DNA of 64,000 bases from Archangium violaceum Cb vi76 (lineage in GTDB: Bacteria; Myxococcota; Myxococcia; Myxococcales; Myxococcaceae). The position numbers and the translations under genes were made by a program. Positions 42,458 through 52,868 of this stretch are shown here, in pieces (positions within the stretch are counted from its first letter, which is position 1; each line of letters starts with the position of its first letter). The stretch covers positions 1 to 64,000 of the forward strand of contig NZ_JPMI01000322.1 of NCBI RefSeq assembly GCF_000733295.1, read 5' to 3'. The notes under the pieces are model-generated. The model was not told where the DNA came from, made no database searches, and saw nothing but the letters and a program-made list of their open reading frames with translations.

Positions 42458-43615
42458 TCAGTCCTGGGCCTCCTCGCTGCGGGGTGCCTCGAGGCCGCCG
42501 TTCCACGAGCGCAGGCTGGCGCGGCACAGGGCCCGCTCGTGGAAGTCTCCGTCCGGGCGCAGGTTCCGCACGCCGCCGCGCAGGAAGAGCGTCTCCAGCA
42601 GCGGCGCGAGCTGCTGCTCGTACAGCTCCATGCACTCGCGCGGGTGCACCCCCGGCCACGAGTAGCACGTCACCGTGGCCCGCCGGTGCTTGTGGGGAAT
42701 CTCCGCCGGCACCGTCTTCATCCAGCCCGGGTCGTCCGGCAGGAAGACGTACTGGTCCAGGTCCCCGCGCGGAATGCCCTCCAGCGAGCGCACCGTGGGC
42801 GGCGTCACCTCCAGCACGTATGGGTCCACCACCAGGTCACACACCACGGCGTGCTGGGGCAACCACGCCAGCCACTCGTTGGGGATGAGGGGCTGGGAGG
42901 GGTTGGAGCGCTGGGTGGCATCCACCAGCACGTCCGTGTTGCGCAGCCGCTCGCGCATGTAGGCCCAGTGGCCCGTCAAATCCCTCCCCAGCACCGTCAC
43001 CTCCACGCCCGGTAGCCCGCGCTGGCGGAAGGCCTTGCTGCGCTCGAGGCGGCCGTACTTGGTGGCCGCCTCCGCCGCGTGCTTGCCCACCATGCCCACC
43101 CCCATCACCGTCACGCGCACCGGTGGGCGCCCCGAGTCCAGCAGCGTGGGGTCCGTCTTCTCCAGCGTGTCGAAGGCCGCCTCCAGCCCGTTCCACGCCA
43201 CCGCGCGCATGTTCTCCACCAGCCGCCGCCCGTCGTCGTCCTCGATGGAGTCCAGGCTGAGCGCCTCCAGCCCCAGCTCGGTGAGGCGGCGGATGCGCCG
43301 GGGGCGCGTGGGGAAGTGCAGCATGGACACGAGCGTGGCGCCGCGCTCGAGCTTGGGCAGCTCGTCCAGCTCCGGGGCGCGCAGCACCAGCACCACGTCC
43401 TGCTTGTAGGTCTCCAGCCCGTCCACCACGTGCACGCCCGGGCCCGCGTAGTCCGCGTCCGTCAGCCCCATGCCCGCGCCGATGCCGGACTCCACGTACA
43501 CCCGCACGCCCCGCTCCGTCATCCGGCGCACCAGGCTCGGGAGGAAGTCCCGGCGCTCTCCCCGCTCCTTGTGCATGCGGGGCAACCCCAGCGTCAGCGA
43601 TTCGCCTTGTGCCAT
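42458..43615 (-). CDS. alanine dehydrogenase/PNT-like NAD(P)-binding protein, copy 2
   Basis: This 385-residue protein has an AlaDH/PNT N-terminal half (TLGLPRMHKERGERRDFLPS, YVESGIGAGMGLTDADYAG, then DVVLVLRAP) and a Rossmann half with VTVMGVGMVGKHAAEAATKY. The C-terminal block CYSWPGVHPRECMELYEQQL is shared with the upstream paralogue. It probably oxidises or reduces an amino or keto acid with a nicotinamide cofactor, but typical alanine-dehydrogenase catalytic residues could not all be placed. The ATG at 43615 overlaps the stop of the upstream paralogue by 22 bases, so the pair is one operon. Confidence 0.7.
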   Translation of the reverse strand: MAQGESLTLGLPRMHKERGERRDFLPSLVRRMTERGVRVYVESGIGAGMGLTDADYAGPGVHVVDGLETYKQDVVLVLRAPELDELPKLERGATLVSMLHFPTRPRRIRRLTELGLEALSLDSIEDDDGRRLVENMRAVAWNGLEAAFDTLEKTDPTLLDSGRPPVRVTVMGVGMVGKHAAEAATKYGRLERSKAFRQRGLPGVEVTVLGRDLTGHWAYMRERLRNTDVLVDATQRSNPSQPLIPNEWLAWLPQHAVVCDLVVDPYVLEVTPPTVRSLEGIPRGDLDQYVFLPDDPGWMKTVPAEIPHKHRRATVTCYSWPGVHPRECMELYEQQLAPLLETLFLRGGVRNLRPDGDFHERALCRASLRSWNGGLEAPRSEEAQD

Positions 43616-44718
43616 CTCGTCGACTCCGCGCGGGCCACCGCGCGCTCGAAATACCTGCCCTGCTTCTCGTCCAGCTCGTCCAGCGGCTTCTCGAAGGCCA
43701 CGCGCAGCAGCGGCTCCACCTGCTTTCCGTACACCTCCATGCACTCTCGCGGGTGCACTCCCGGCCACGAGTAGCACGAGAGCGCCACCCGGCGGTGCTT
43801 CGTGTTGATGCGCTTGTCCATCCGCGCGTACACCGGATCCTCCGGCTTGAAGACGTACTGGTCCAGGTTGCCCTCGGGGATGCCTTCAATCCCCTTGAGC
43901 TGAGGTGGATCCGTGGTGAAGTCGTATGGGTCCACCGACAGGTCCAACATCACCGCGTGCGCCGGCAGCGCGGCCACCCAGTCGTTGGGGACGACGGGGC
44001 GGCTGGGGTCCGGCCGGTAGGTGGCGTCCACCAGCAGATCCGTATGCTCCAGCTTGGAGAGCATGTAGTTCTCGTGTCCCGTCAAATCATGGTCCAGCAG
44101 GGACACCTCGATGCCGGGCACGCCCGAGGCGAGCATGGACTGGCGCAGGCGCTCGTCGCCGTAGCGGCTGGCGGCCCGGGCCGCGTGGCCTCCCACCGCG
44201 CCGGCCCCGAGGATGGTGGCGCGCAGGGGGCGCCGCCCCGGGTCATGGAAGCGCCGGTACGTCCGCGTCAGCTCACGGAAGGCGGCCTGCACCCCGTTCC
44301 ACCCCACCGACTGGAGGTTCTCCACCAGACGCTTGCCCATGTCGTCGGTGAGGCCGTCCAGGCTCACCCCGCGCAGGCCGAGCTCGCGCAGCAGGGCCAC
44401 CCGGTGGGGCCGCGTGGGGTAGTGCAGCATGGAGTAGAGGAGGGTGCCCGGGCGCAGCTTGCGCAGCGTGGCGTCATCCGGGCAGCGCAGCACCACCACC
44501 ACGTCCTGGGCCAGGCTCTCCTCCCAGGTGCCCTGGCGCGCCCTCGGCGAGGCGGCGAGGTACTCGGCCATGGGGATGTCCATGCCGGAGCCGTAGCCCT
44601 CCTCGAGGACGATGTCGCGCGCGCCCAGCCGGTCCAGGAAGGAGACGAGCTCGGGGAGGAAGTCCCGCTTCTCACCCGCCTCCTTGTGCATGCGAGGCAA
44701 TCCGACGGAGAGATTCAT
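43594..44718 (-). CDS. alanine dehydrogenase/PNT-like NAD(P)-binding protein, copy 1
   Basis: This 374-residue paralogue of the next gene has LSVGLPRMHKEAGEKRDFLP, LEEGYGSGMDIPMAEYLA, the Rossmann loop ATILGAGAVGGHAARAASRY and CYSWPGVHPRECMEVYGKQV. The two proteins align throughout, so they arose by tandem duplication. The ATG at 44718 gives a typical start. The gene is divergent from the class II DAHP synthase, which hints at amino-acid metabolism, but no substrate can be named. Saccharopine-dehydrogenase-type enzymes are an alternative. Confidence 0.7.
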   Translation of the reverse strand: MNLSVGLPRMHKEAGEKRDFLPELVSFLDRLGARDIVLEEGYGSGMDIPMAEYLAASPRARQGTWEESLAQDVVVVLRCPDDATLRKLRPGTLLYSMLHYPTRPHRVALLRELGLRGVSLDGLTDDMGKRLVENLQSVGWNGVQAAFRELTRTYRRFHDPGRRPLRATILGAGAVGGHAARAASRYGDERLRQSMLASGVPGIEVSLLDHDLTGHENYMLSKLEHTDLLVDATYRPDPSRPVVPNDWVAALPAHAVMLDLSVDPYDFTTDPPQLKGIEGIPEGNLDQYVFKPEDPVYARMDKRINTKHRRVALSCYSWPGVHPRECMEVYGKQVEPLLRVAFEKPLDELDEKQGRYFERAVARAESTRWHKANR

Positions 44719-44920
44719 GCACGCACCATAACCGGTCGCGAGGGCTCGGGGTGAATCCGCCAGCCGCACTGGCGCGTGACGCACGCGCGGCTCGCCTGCA
44801 TGCCCTGCTCCGTGCGGGTGGTGAAGCAGGGCGAGTGCCGAGCGGGGTGGTGCCCGCGGCGCGAGCCTCATCACCGGCCGGGGGCGGACGGGCCGGCGGT
44901 GTGATATCCCTCCGCCTGGC

Positions 44921-46282
<1,362 letters not shown>

Positions 46283-46288
46283 GCCCCG

Positions 46289-48349
46289 CTACACGGGGGG
46301 CGAGGGCGTTCCTCGGGGGAGGTGCACCGTGAAGGTGGTGCCCTCGCCCGCCACGGAGCGCACCTCCACCTCGCCGCCGTGCGCGTGGGCCACCTGCCGG
46401 ACGATGTAGAGCCCCAGTCCCACGCTGCGGGTGGCCGCCTTGCCCGTGGTGCCCCGCCGGAAGGGCTGGAAGAGTGTCGCCTGCAACTCGGCGGGAATGG
46501 GCTCTCCCTCGTTGTGCACCGAGAGCAGCACCTCCTCCCCGTCCTCGCGCACCTCCACGTGGATGGGTGTGTCCGGCCGCCCGTGATGCAAGGCATTGCT
46601 CAGCAGGTTCCCCACCACCTGCGCCAGCCGGTCCGCGTCCCACCACCCCCACCCGTCTCCCCGGACTTCCAACTCGAACCGCCGGCCCGGGTGCGTCACC
46701 TGCGACTCCTCCAGGGTTCCCCGGGCGATGTCGTGCAGGTTCACCCGCTCGCGCAACACCGGCAGGCCTCCCCCCACGCTGCTGCGCGCGAAGTCGAGGA
46801 TGTCATTGAGCATCCTCGCCATCCTCGCCGCGCTCTTGTGGATGCGCTCCACCGCGCGCACCGCCCCATCGCCCAGGTCCTCCGCCCTCTGCAGCAGGAA
46901 GGCCGAGGCGGTGATGGCGTTGAGGGGGTTGCGCAGATCATGCCCCAGCACCCCGATGAGCTGCTCGCGCAACTCCCCGGAGCGGCGCAGCTCGGCTTCC
47001 ACCGCCTTCTGCGGGGTGATGTCCACCACCACGCAGCCCAGCCCCAGCACCTCGCCGCTCTCGGCGCGCACCGGGTAGTAGTTGCCCAGCCAGTAGCGCG
47101 CCGGGCCCTTGCAGTCCGGGCCATGGCTGATGAACTCGTGGTTGGACACCGGCTGCCCCGTCTCCAGGATGCGGCGGAAGAGGGGCTCGTAGAGGTCGGC
47201 CACCCAGCCGGGCACCACCTCGCGGATGCGCTTGCCCCGGTGGTACTCCACCGAGTGGCCATGGATGCTGGCCAGGGTCTCGTTGATGCGCAGGTAGCGC
47301 AGCTCCTGGTCCAGGAAGGCGATGCCCACCGGCGAGGCCTTCAACAACGTGTCCAGCTGCGCCAGCGAGTGCTGGGCCTCGGCCCGGATGAGCCGCTCGC
47401 GCTCGGCCAGCTCCGCCTGCACGATGAAGCCGGTGGCGCGGGTGACCATGGCCCGGAAGAGCAGCTTGTCGGACTCGCTGAAGTCGAACACCGTCCGTGA
47501 CGCCATGTGCGCCACGCCCACGAGCGTCTCGCCCTGCTGCAGCGGAACGCTGTAGACCGCGCGCAAGCCCAGCTCGCGGACGGGCTCGTAGCCCAGCTGG
47601 GGATGGGTGGCGGCCGAGCGCACCGAGCGCGGCTCCCCCTCGGCGATCACCTGGCCCGTGAGGCCCAGGTCCAACGGGATGCTGATGCCCTCCGCCAGCG
47701 CCTGTTCCGCCCCGAGCCCCGCCGCCGCCCGCAGCCGCAGCTGCTCCCCCTCGTGCAGGAGGATGGAGGCCCCGTCCACCGCCACCGCCGTCTCCATCAA
47801 CACCTTGAGCAGCCGCGGCAGGAAGGTGTCCAGGTCCTCGCTCTCGAGCGCCGCCTGGGACACGCGCTCCAGCGCCTGGAGCATCCGCTCGCGCATGTGC
47901 GCGTACTGGGTGATGGCGGTGATGATGCCCTGGTCGATGGTCTCGTCGAGCAGCTCCAGCTCGGCGATGCCCGGCCAGAGGCCCGAGCGCTTCATGCGCC
48001 GGAGGATGCAGAGGCGCAGCAGCCCGTACTCCAGGGCGACCTCACCCGGCTCGAAGCCCAGCTCCAGCCGCTGCAGGCCGTGCTCCCCGGGGACGAATTC
48101 GGGAATCCGTGGCGGTTGGCCCTCCGAGGCCTGCTCCGCGGCGTCCGCCAGCCGGTCGAGGAACTCGGGGATGTGGTTGCGCAGCAGGGCGCCGTCCGGG
48201 GGGGGCTCCGGGTGCCGGAGCCGCACGGCGCGCTCCCAGTCCGCGAGGATGTCCTCCCGGTGCTTCCGTAGGAAGTCCGTCAACTGGTACCGGCCCTCGG
48301 GCTCCGGCCCGGACAGCCCGGACGGTTGAGGTGGCTCCTGATCCCTCAT
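46289..48349 (-). CDS. cytosolic GAF-PAS sensor histidine kinase
   Basis: This 686-residue protein has an N-terminal RsbRD-like four-helix region (about 20-155), a GAF domain (about 165-310), a PAS domain (about 330-450), a HisKA domain with phosphorylatable His470 (GVLGHDLRNPLNAI) and a HATPase_c domain (NLLSNALHHG, VGLGLYIVRQVAHAHGG). No membrane segment is present, so it senses an internal signal. It would autophosphorylate and pass phosphate to a response regulator, none of which is next to it. The GAF and PAS domains suggest redox, light or small-ligand sensing. Confidence 0.92.
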   Translation of the reverse strand: MRDQEPPQPSGLSGPEPEGRYQLTDFLRKHREDILADWERAVRLRHPEPPPDGALLRNHIPEFLDRLADAAEQASEGQPPRIPEFVPGEHGLQRLELGFEPGEVALEYGLLRLCILRRMKRSGLWPGIAELELLDETIDQGIITAITQYAHMRERMLQALERVSQAALESEDLDTFLPRLLKVLMETAVAVDGASILLHEGEQLRLRAAAGLGAEQALAEGISIPLDLGLTGQVIAEGEPRSVRSAATHPQLGYEPVRELGLRAVYSVPLQQGETLVGVAHMASRTVFDFSESDKLLFRAMVTRATGFIVQAELAERERLIRAEAQHSLAQLDTLLKASPVGIAFLDQELRYLRINETLASIHGHSVEYHRGKRIREVVPGWVADLYEPLFRRILETGQPVSNHEFISHGPDCKGPARYWLGNYYPVRAESGEVLGLGCVVVDITPQKAVEAELRRSGELREQLIGVLGHDLRNPLNAITASAFLLQRAEDLGDGAVRAVERIHKSAARMARMLNDILDFARSSVGGGLPVLRERVNLHDIARGTLEESQVTHPGRRFELEVRGDGWGWWDADRLAQVVGNLLSNALHHGRPDTPIHVEVREDGEEVLLSVHNEGEPIPAELQATLFQPFRRGTTGKAATRSVGLGLYIVRQVAHAHGGEVEVRSVAGEGTTFTVHLPRGTPSPPV

Positions 48350-48586
48350 GCGCGCTCCCCCAAGGCGGACCCCCGCGGCTCGCCTTGAGTCTGCTCATGG
48401 TGGAGGGGCATGGCCTCGTACCTGCGATCCAGGAGGAGGCGCCCGGGAGCCGCCCGGTGCTCTCCTCTTCCAGCGGCCCGGCCTGCCAGCCCTTCCCGCC
48501 TCGTTCGTCCCTCCTCGGAGGGTAGAGGCCGCTTCCCACCGACGAAGCCCCACCCGGGGGAGGGGAAGGGTTAGGTTGGAGGCAAG

Positions 48587-49549
48587 ATGAGCACCCTTCT
48601 CCTCGCCCGCAGTGATGTCGTCCGCCACATGGAGGCCCTCACCCTCCTCTCGGAGATGCGCGAGGCCTTCCGCGCGGACGCGGAGCACCGTACCGCGGAG
48701 CCCCAGCGGGCCCGCGCTCCCCTGCACGACAAGGGCAGTGCGCTGGTCGTCTTTCCCGGAACCCTGCCCGGCATTCCCGCCTACACCGTGAAGGTGCACG
48801 CGAAGTTCCCCGGCCGCTCGCCCGCCATTCAAGGCGTGGTGCAGCTGCATGACCTGGAGACGGGGGCGCTGCTGGCGATGATGGACTCGGGCCACCTCAC
48901 GGCGTTGCGCACCGGGGTGGTGGGCGCGCTGGCCGCGGACGTGCTCGCCCGGCAGGACGCCTCCCGGGTGGCGCTCATCGGCGCGGGGGCCCAGGCCTCC
49001 ATGCAGCTCAAGAGCCTGCGGCTGGTGCGCAGCCTCAACCACGTGCGCGTCTTCGACGTGGACATGGCCCGGGCCGTGGAGTTCTCCACCCGCATGTACC
49101 ACGCGCTCAACCTGCCGATGCGCCCGGCCATGTCGGTGGAGGAGGCGGTGGAGGACGCGGACATCGTCATCACCGCCACGCCCTCGCGCGAGCCCTTCCT
49201 CTTCCCGGGCATGTTGCGCGGCGGCTCGCACGTCACCGCGCTGGGCGCGGACGAGCCGGGCAAGGCCGAGCTCTCCGCCGGGCTGTTGCGCCAGTCCACC
49301 TTCTTCTGCGACCACCGGGCGTTGAACGTCGCCATGGGGGCCCCCGCGGGGGCGGGGCTCGGCGAGGACATCATCCACGCGGAGCTGGGCGAGGTGCTGG
49401 CCGGCAGGAAATCGGGGCGCACCGACGCCGGGCAGGTCACCCTCTTCGGCGCGGTGGGGCTGCCCTTCCAGGACCTGGTCGCGGCCTGGCACGTCTACCA
49501 GGGCGCGCGCCATGACGACTCGGTGCAGCGCGTGGACTTCGGCGCCTGA
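48587..49549 (+). CDS. ornithine cyclodeaminase/mu-crystallin family protein
   Basis: This 320-residue protein matches the family: YTVKVHAKFPGRSPAIQGVV, LTALRTGVVGALAADVLARQ (substrate and NAD site), the Rossmann loop VALIGAGAQASMQLKSL, and ADIVITATPSREPF. It probably performs NAD(P)-dependent amine or imino-acid chemistry, such as ornithine cyclodeaminase, alanine dehydrogenase or ketimine reductase. GGAGGCAAG precedes the ATG. It is divergent from the kinase gene across 237 non-coding bases in which I see nothing definite. Confidence 0.88.
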   Translation: MSTLLLARSDVVRHMEALTLLSEMREAFRADAEHRTAEPQRARAPLHDKGSALVVFPGTLPGIPAYTVKVHAKFPGRSPAIQGVVQLHDLETGALLAMMDSGHLTALRTGVVGALAADVLARQDASRVALIGAGAQASMQLKSLRLVRSLNHVRVFDVDMARAVEFSTRMYHALNLPMRPAMSVEEAVEDADIVITATPSREPFLFPGMLRGGSHVTALGADEPGKAELSAGLLRQSTFFCDHRALNVAMGAPAGAGLGEDIIHAELGEVLAGRKSGRTDAGQVTLFGAVGLPFQDLVAAWHVYQGARHDDSVQRVDFGA

Positions 49550-49599
49550 GGGACGGACGGTGGCGTCCGGACAGCTCGCTCGGCGCCTCGCTCCGGACT

Positions 49600-49857
49600 T
49601 CAGTGCGTGGTGCGGCGCGGCGGGCGGGAGATCTCCCGCGGCCCGGACAGGAGGCTGTCGGGGCCATGGTTCAGGTACACCTCGTCCGCGATGATCTCCC
49701 GCACGTCCTCGAGTGACACGGCGTAGTCCTTGCGCCAGACGAGCAGGCCCTTCTCGACGATGAAGCCCTCGTCCGTCACCTCGATGACATGTCCGAGCTT
49801 CTCGCCCCGGTGGGTCCAGACCACCATGCCCTCTTGCAGCTCCGAACGCTCCGCCAT
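49600..49857 (-). CDS. DUF2171/PRC-barrel-like small protein
   Basis: This 85-residue protein has the sequence LQEGMVVWTHRGEKLGHVIE, then GFIVEKGLLVWRKDYAVSLE, a beta-rich PRC-barrel or DUF2171 pattern. It has no signal. AGGAGG lies just before the ATG at 49857. Such proteins are often stress-induced and bind RNA or ribosome maturation factors in other bacteria; no direct role can be assigned. The gene is convergent with the ornithine-cyclodeaminase-like gene. Confidence 0.75.
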   Translation of the reverse strand: MAERSELQEGMVVWTHRGEKLGHVIEVTDEGFIVEKGLLVWRKDYAVSLEDVREIIADEVYLNHGPDSLLSGPREISRPPRRTTH

Positions 49858-50059
49858 GTGCCCACTCCTCCTCACGCTGGAGGGACCGCCGGGCGGCGGC
49901 CCCGGACACTCAAGCTAGGGTCGGGGCGATGGCCCGTCACCGGGCGGGCAACCCGGCTCGCGCGGAAGGTTGGCCGGTGCACGAAGGTGGCGAGCGGCCC
50001 GGGGGCGCTGGTGTCGTCTGCCCTCGCGTGCCCATCTTCCCAGGGTCCGGAGGTGGATG

Positions 50060-50350
50060 ATGATGGTGGGCTTCATGGCTTCGAGGACGGGGCGGTGGAC
50101 GCGCATGCTGGCGGGCGCGTCCCTGGTGGTGGGCGGCCTGTCCACGGGCTCGCTCAAGGGCAAGCTGATGGCGCTGGGGGGGCTCGTTCCCCTGCTCACG
50201 GGCGCCTTCGATGTCTGTCTCTTCGGTCCGCTCTTCGGCCTGCCGCTGAAGGGGGAGGCCATCCGCCGCAAGGTGGGGCTCATCGGCGAGGACTCGCTGC
50301 TGCCCCACCCGTCGATGCCGCTCACCGAGCGCCCCACGCTCCTGCACTAG
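50060..50350 (+). CDS. YgaP-like small membrane protein (DUF2892-type)
   Basis: This is about 96 residues. GRWTRMLAGASLVVGGLS then GLVPLLTGAFDVCLFGPLFG are the two hydrophobic helices of the YgaP transmembrane (DUF2892) family. Three successive ATGs (50057, 50060, 50063) follow GGAGGT; the spacing favours the second or third. A longer in-frame upstream start lacks family similarity. Its stop overlaps the convergent lipoprotein gene stop by four bases. YgaP-type domains often pair with rhodanese, which is absent here. Confidence 0.7.
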   Translation: MMVGFMASRTGRWTRMLAGASLVVGGLSTGSLKGKLMALGGLVPLLTGAFDVCLFGPLFGLPLKGEAIRRKVGLIGEDSLLPHPSMPLTERPTLLH

Positions 50351-51108
50351 GAGCTCACGCCGAAGGGGATGGCGAGGGTGGTGACCAGCTCTCCGGTGCG
50401 TGCGTCCACCAGCCGCGCCTCGAGGGTGACGGCACCCTCTCGCCCGCCCACGTTCTGGAAGTAGAGGAAGCCGGTGAGGGTGCCGCCCGGCTCCAGCGTG
50501 CCCTCGGGCAGGGCCTTGCGCAGCATGTCGCGCGTGGGCAGCGGCTCGGGCGGTGGCCACGCGTACCAGGAGGAATACGGTCCCCAGAAGGGGTCATACC
50601 AGCCCGGCCCATAGAAGGATCCATACCAGCCGGGGCCGTAACCGGGGCCATACCAGCCCGGGCCCCAGGGATGGCCCCAGCCGACCGCGCCCGGCCCCCA
50701 GCCCCAGTAGGGGGACACGCCCACGCCCACGGACAGGGCCACGTTGCCCTCGTAGCCCGAGCCCCCCACGGCCGCGTTGCCTTCCTCGCTCATCTCGAAG
50801 GGGGAGAGGGCGGCGTAGGAGAACCGGGAGCCGCCCTGGAGGGTGAAGGAGCCAGGGTCGATGCGCAGGGGCCGGCCGCTCTGGTTCTCGATGTGGACCT
50901 TGACGGGGGTGACGACGCGCCCGAGGTCCGAGGGATTGCCCCTCCACGCGTCCCCAGCGGCCAGCAGGCGCACGCCTCCGGCTTCGGCGACGGCGACGCC
51001 GGCCTGGGCGACGGGAGTGCTCGGCAGGGGTTGCAGGGTGGGGATGGTAACGCAGCTCGCGGCGATCAGCAGCGCGGCGAGCGCGGGCCAGGGAGCGCGC
51101 GTACGCAT
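50347..51108 (-). CDS. lipoprotein with Gly/Trp/Tyr/Pro-rich repeat segment
   Basis: This 253-residue protein has a lipoprotein signal (LAALLIAASC) and a central low-complexity tract (about 130-180) of repeated PGWYG, GYGPGWYGSF and PGWYDPFW units. An Ig-like or FixG-like domain flanks it: VVTPVKVHIENQSGRPLRID before and TLTGFLYFQNVGGREGAVTL after. The aromatic Gly/Pro repeats may form an extended surface or adhesive segment. No enzyme motif is present. The unusual composition makes it easy to recognise, but the function is unknown. Confidence 0.65.
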   Translation of the reverse strand: MRTRAPWPALAALLIAASCVTIPTLQPLPSTPVAQAGVAVAEAGGVRLLAAGDAWRGNPSDLGRVVTPVKVHIENQSGRPLRIDPGSFTLQGGSRFSYAALSPFEMSEEGNAAVGGSGYEGNVALSVGVGVSPYWGWGPGAVGWGHPWGPGWYGPGYGPGWYGSFYGPGWYDPFWGPYSSWYAWPPPEPLPTRDMLRKALPEGTLEPGGTLTGFLYFQNVGGREGAVTLEARLVDARTGELVTTLAIPFGVSS

Positions 51109-51186
51109 GGGGGGTTCTCCTCCCTGAACAGTAGGAGTGGACCCCGGGACATGCCGAGGCGCCGCGGTGGCCGCCTGGAGTGGAAG

Positions 51187-52095
51187 CTAGGGCCCGGCGG
51201 CGTTGGTGCCGCGCCAGGCGGTGCCCAGCAGCGCGTCCCAGTCCTGCACGCGTGCCCAGTCCTCGAAGGTGTGCCAGCCCACCTCGGGGAAGTCCCGGCG
51301 CAGCAGGGAGATGTTGGCGTGGTAGCCCACATTCCGCAGCCACTCGAACATGCGGCCCAGATCCTCGTTGGCCGAGCGCACGGCCTCCAGCGGCGTCTCC
51401 TCGTAGTGCAGCTTGTGGCCGCCGACGTAGGCGAGGAGGGCCGCGGCCTGCTCACCTGTCACCTCGTCGGAGGCGACCTCGAAGCGCTTGCCGAGGAGCT
51501 CCTCGGGCCACTCCATCACCCGGGTGCAGAAGGCGGCGAGGTCCGCCATGCTCACCAGCTGCAGCCCCTGGTGGGGCGGCAGTGGCAGCGACAGCACCCC
51601 CTCGCGCATCCGCTGCACGTAGGCGTCGCCGAGGAAGTTCTCCATGAAGAAGACGGGCGCCACGATGGTGTAGGGCAGGCTGCTGCGGCGCAGGTGCTCC
51701 TCCACCACGTGCTTGGTGTCGAAGTGGGGGATGCCGGTGTTCTGGTCCGCGCCCGCCACCGACGAGTAGACGAAGTGGCGCACGCGGGCCAGCTTCGCGG
51801 CGTCGATGAGGTGGCGGCCGTGGCGCACCTCGCCCTCGAGCCCTCCGCCCCCGAAGGGCGTGGCCATGGCGAACACGGCGTCCGCGCCCACCATGGCGCG
51901 CTCGAGGCTCTCGGGCTCATCGAAGTCCCCGGTGACGAGCTCCGCGCCCCGTTGCGCCAGCTCCTCGGCCGCGGGCGAGTCCGGGGAGCGGACGAACGCG
52001 AGCACGCGATGCCCCCGTTTGAGGAGCAGGCGGGCCAACGCGCCGCCCTGCTTTCCGGTGGCACCGGTCACCAACACGCTCAGGGGTCGGAACAT
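51187..52095 (-). CDS. NmrA-like NAD(P)-binding protein
   Basis: This 302-residue atypical short-chain dehydrogenase has the nucleotide loop VLVTGATGKQGGALARLL and the NmrA/HSCARG pattern: LVTGDFDEPESLERAMVGAD, VFAMATPF, HFVYSSVAGAD, and a substrate-side motif PYTIVAPVFFMENF. The catalytic Tyr/Lys of classical SDRs is missing, so it is either a redox sensor binding NADP(H) or an enzyme of the azoreductase-like or NAD(P)H-dependent group. GGAGGAATCGC precedes the ATG. It is likely cytosolic. Confidence 0.85.
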   Translation of the reverse strand: MFRPLSVLVTGATGKQGGALARLLLKRGHRVLAFVRSPDSPAAEELAQRGAELVTGDFDEPESLERAMVGADAVFAMATPFGGGGLEGEVRHGRHLIDAAKLARVRHFVYSSVAGADQNTGIPHFDTKHVVEEHLRRSSLPYTIVAPVFFMENFLGDAYVQRMREGVLSLPLPPHQGLQLVSMADLAAFCTRVMEWPEELLGKRFEVASDEVTGEQAAALLAYVGGHKLHYEETPLEAVRSANEDLGRMFEWLRNVGYHANISLLRRDFPEVGWHTFEDWARVQDWDALLGTAWRGTNAAGP

Positions 52096-52169
52096 GCGAT
52101 TCCTCCGGACAGAACCTTCTCCCCAAGGTGGGGATGAACGGCGCGTGGGTCGAGGGGCGCGGCCCGTGG

Positions 52170-52748
52170 CTAGCGCTTCTTGCTCGGTCCCTTCTTCTTC
52201 TTCGTGCCGCCTTCCTGTTCCTTTTCCTGCTCCTGCTTCACGGAGCGGCCCGTCCGGGCGGACACCTCCTGGGCGACCCGGCGCACGCCGGAGACCGCCT
52301 CACCGGCCAGCTTCCTCGCCCCGCTGAGCGGTCTTCCCCTGGCCGCTTCCTTCGCCGCCTCCAGCACGCTCGACACCGCCTGCTGGGCCAGGCCCTTCAG
52401 GCCCGCCTGTCCGGCCTCGTCCGGCTCGAGGGCCTGGGACTGCTCGGCCCGGGGCTGCTCCCTGTCCTGGCGTGGGGGCTCGGCGGCCCGCGGCTCCATC
52501 GCCTCGCGCGGCGCGGCCTTGGACTCCGTGGGGGCCTCGGAGACGCGCATCTGCTCGGCGCGCTCCCGCTCCTCGCGGTGCTTGTGGTACAGCTCCGCCG
52601 TCTGCGCGTGCTGGCGTCCGTAGTGCAGTCCCTCGTCGGTGTGGGGCCTGGCCTGCTCCACGGGAGGCGTCTGCTCGGCACCACCTGGATTCGTCGTGCT
52701 GGGCTCCGGCTTGTCCGCCTTGTAATGCTCGAAGCGATAGGTGCGCAT
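52170..52748 (-). CDS. histone-like basic protein, paralogue 1
   Basis: This 192-residue protein starts MRTYRFEHYKADKPEPS and ends with a Lys-rich tail GGTKKKKGPSKKR. The middle is highly charged (GREERERAEQMR-like and EPRAAEPPRQDREQPRAEQS) with a helix VSSVLEAAKEAARGRPL. AAGGAGAC precedes the ATG. A second protein at 53346-53855 shares the start pattern M(G)RTY-FE and an internal YG-(R/Q)-HA-T-Y block, so they form a small family. Charge suggests DNA or polyphosphate binding in the nucleoid. Confidence 0.6.
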   Translation of the reverse strand: MRTYRFEHYKADKPEPSTTNPGGAEQTPPVEQARPHTDEGLHYGRQHAQTAELYHKHREERERAEQMRVSEAPTESKAAPREAMEPRAAEPPRQDREQPRAEQSQALEPDEAGQAGLKGLAQQAVSSVLEAAKEAARGRPLSGARKLAGEAVSGVRRVAQEVSARTGRSVKQEQEKEQEGGTKKKKGPSKKR

Positions 52749-52868
52749 CCCTGTCTCCTTGCCCGTGGTTTGAATTCCCGTGCTGGACCGGAAGGTAGGG
52801 AGTACCTCTCGGGACAGGAACCGGGGTTGGGGGCAGGCAGGAGGGCGAGGGCCGCTCCGTCAGGAGTT

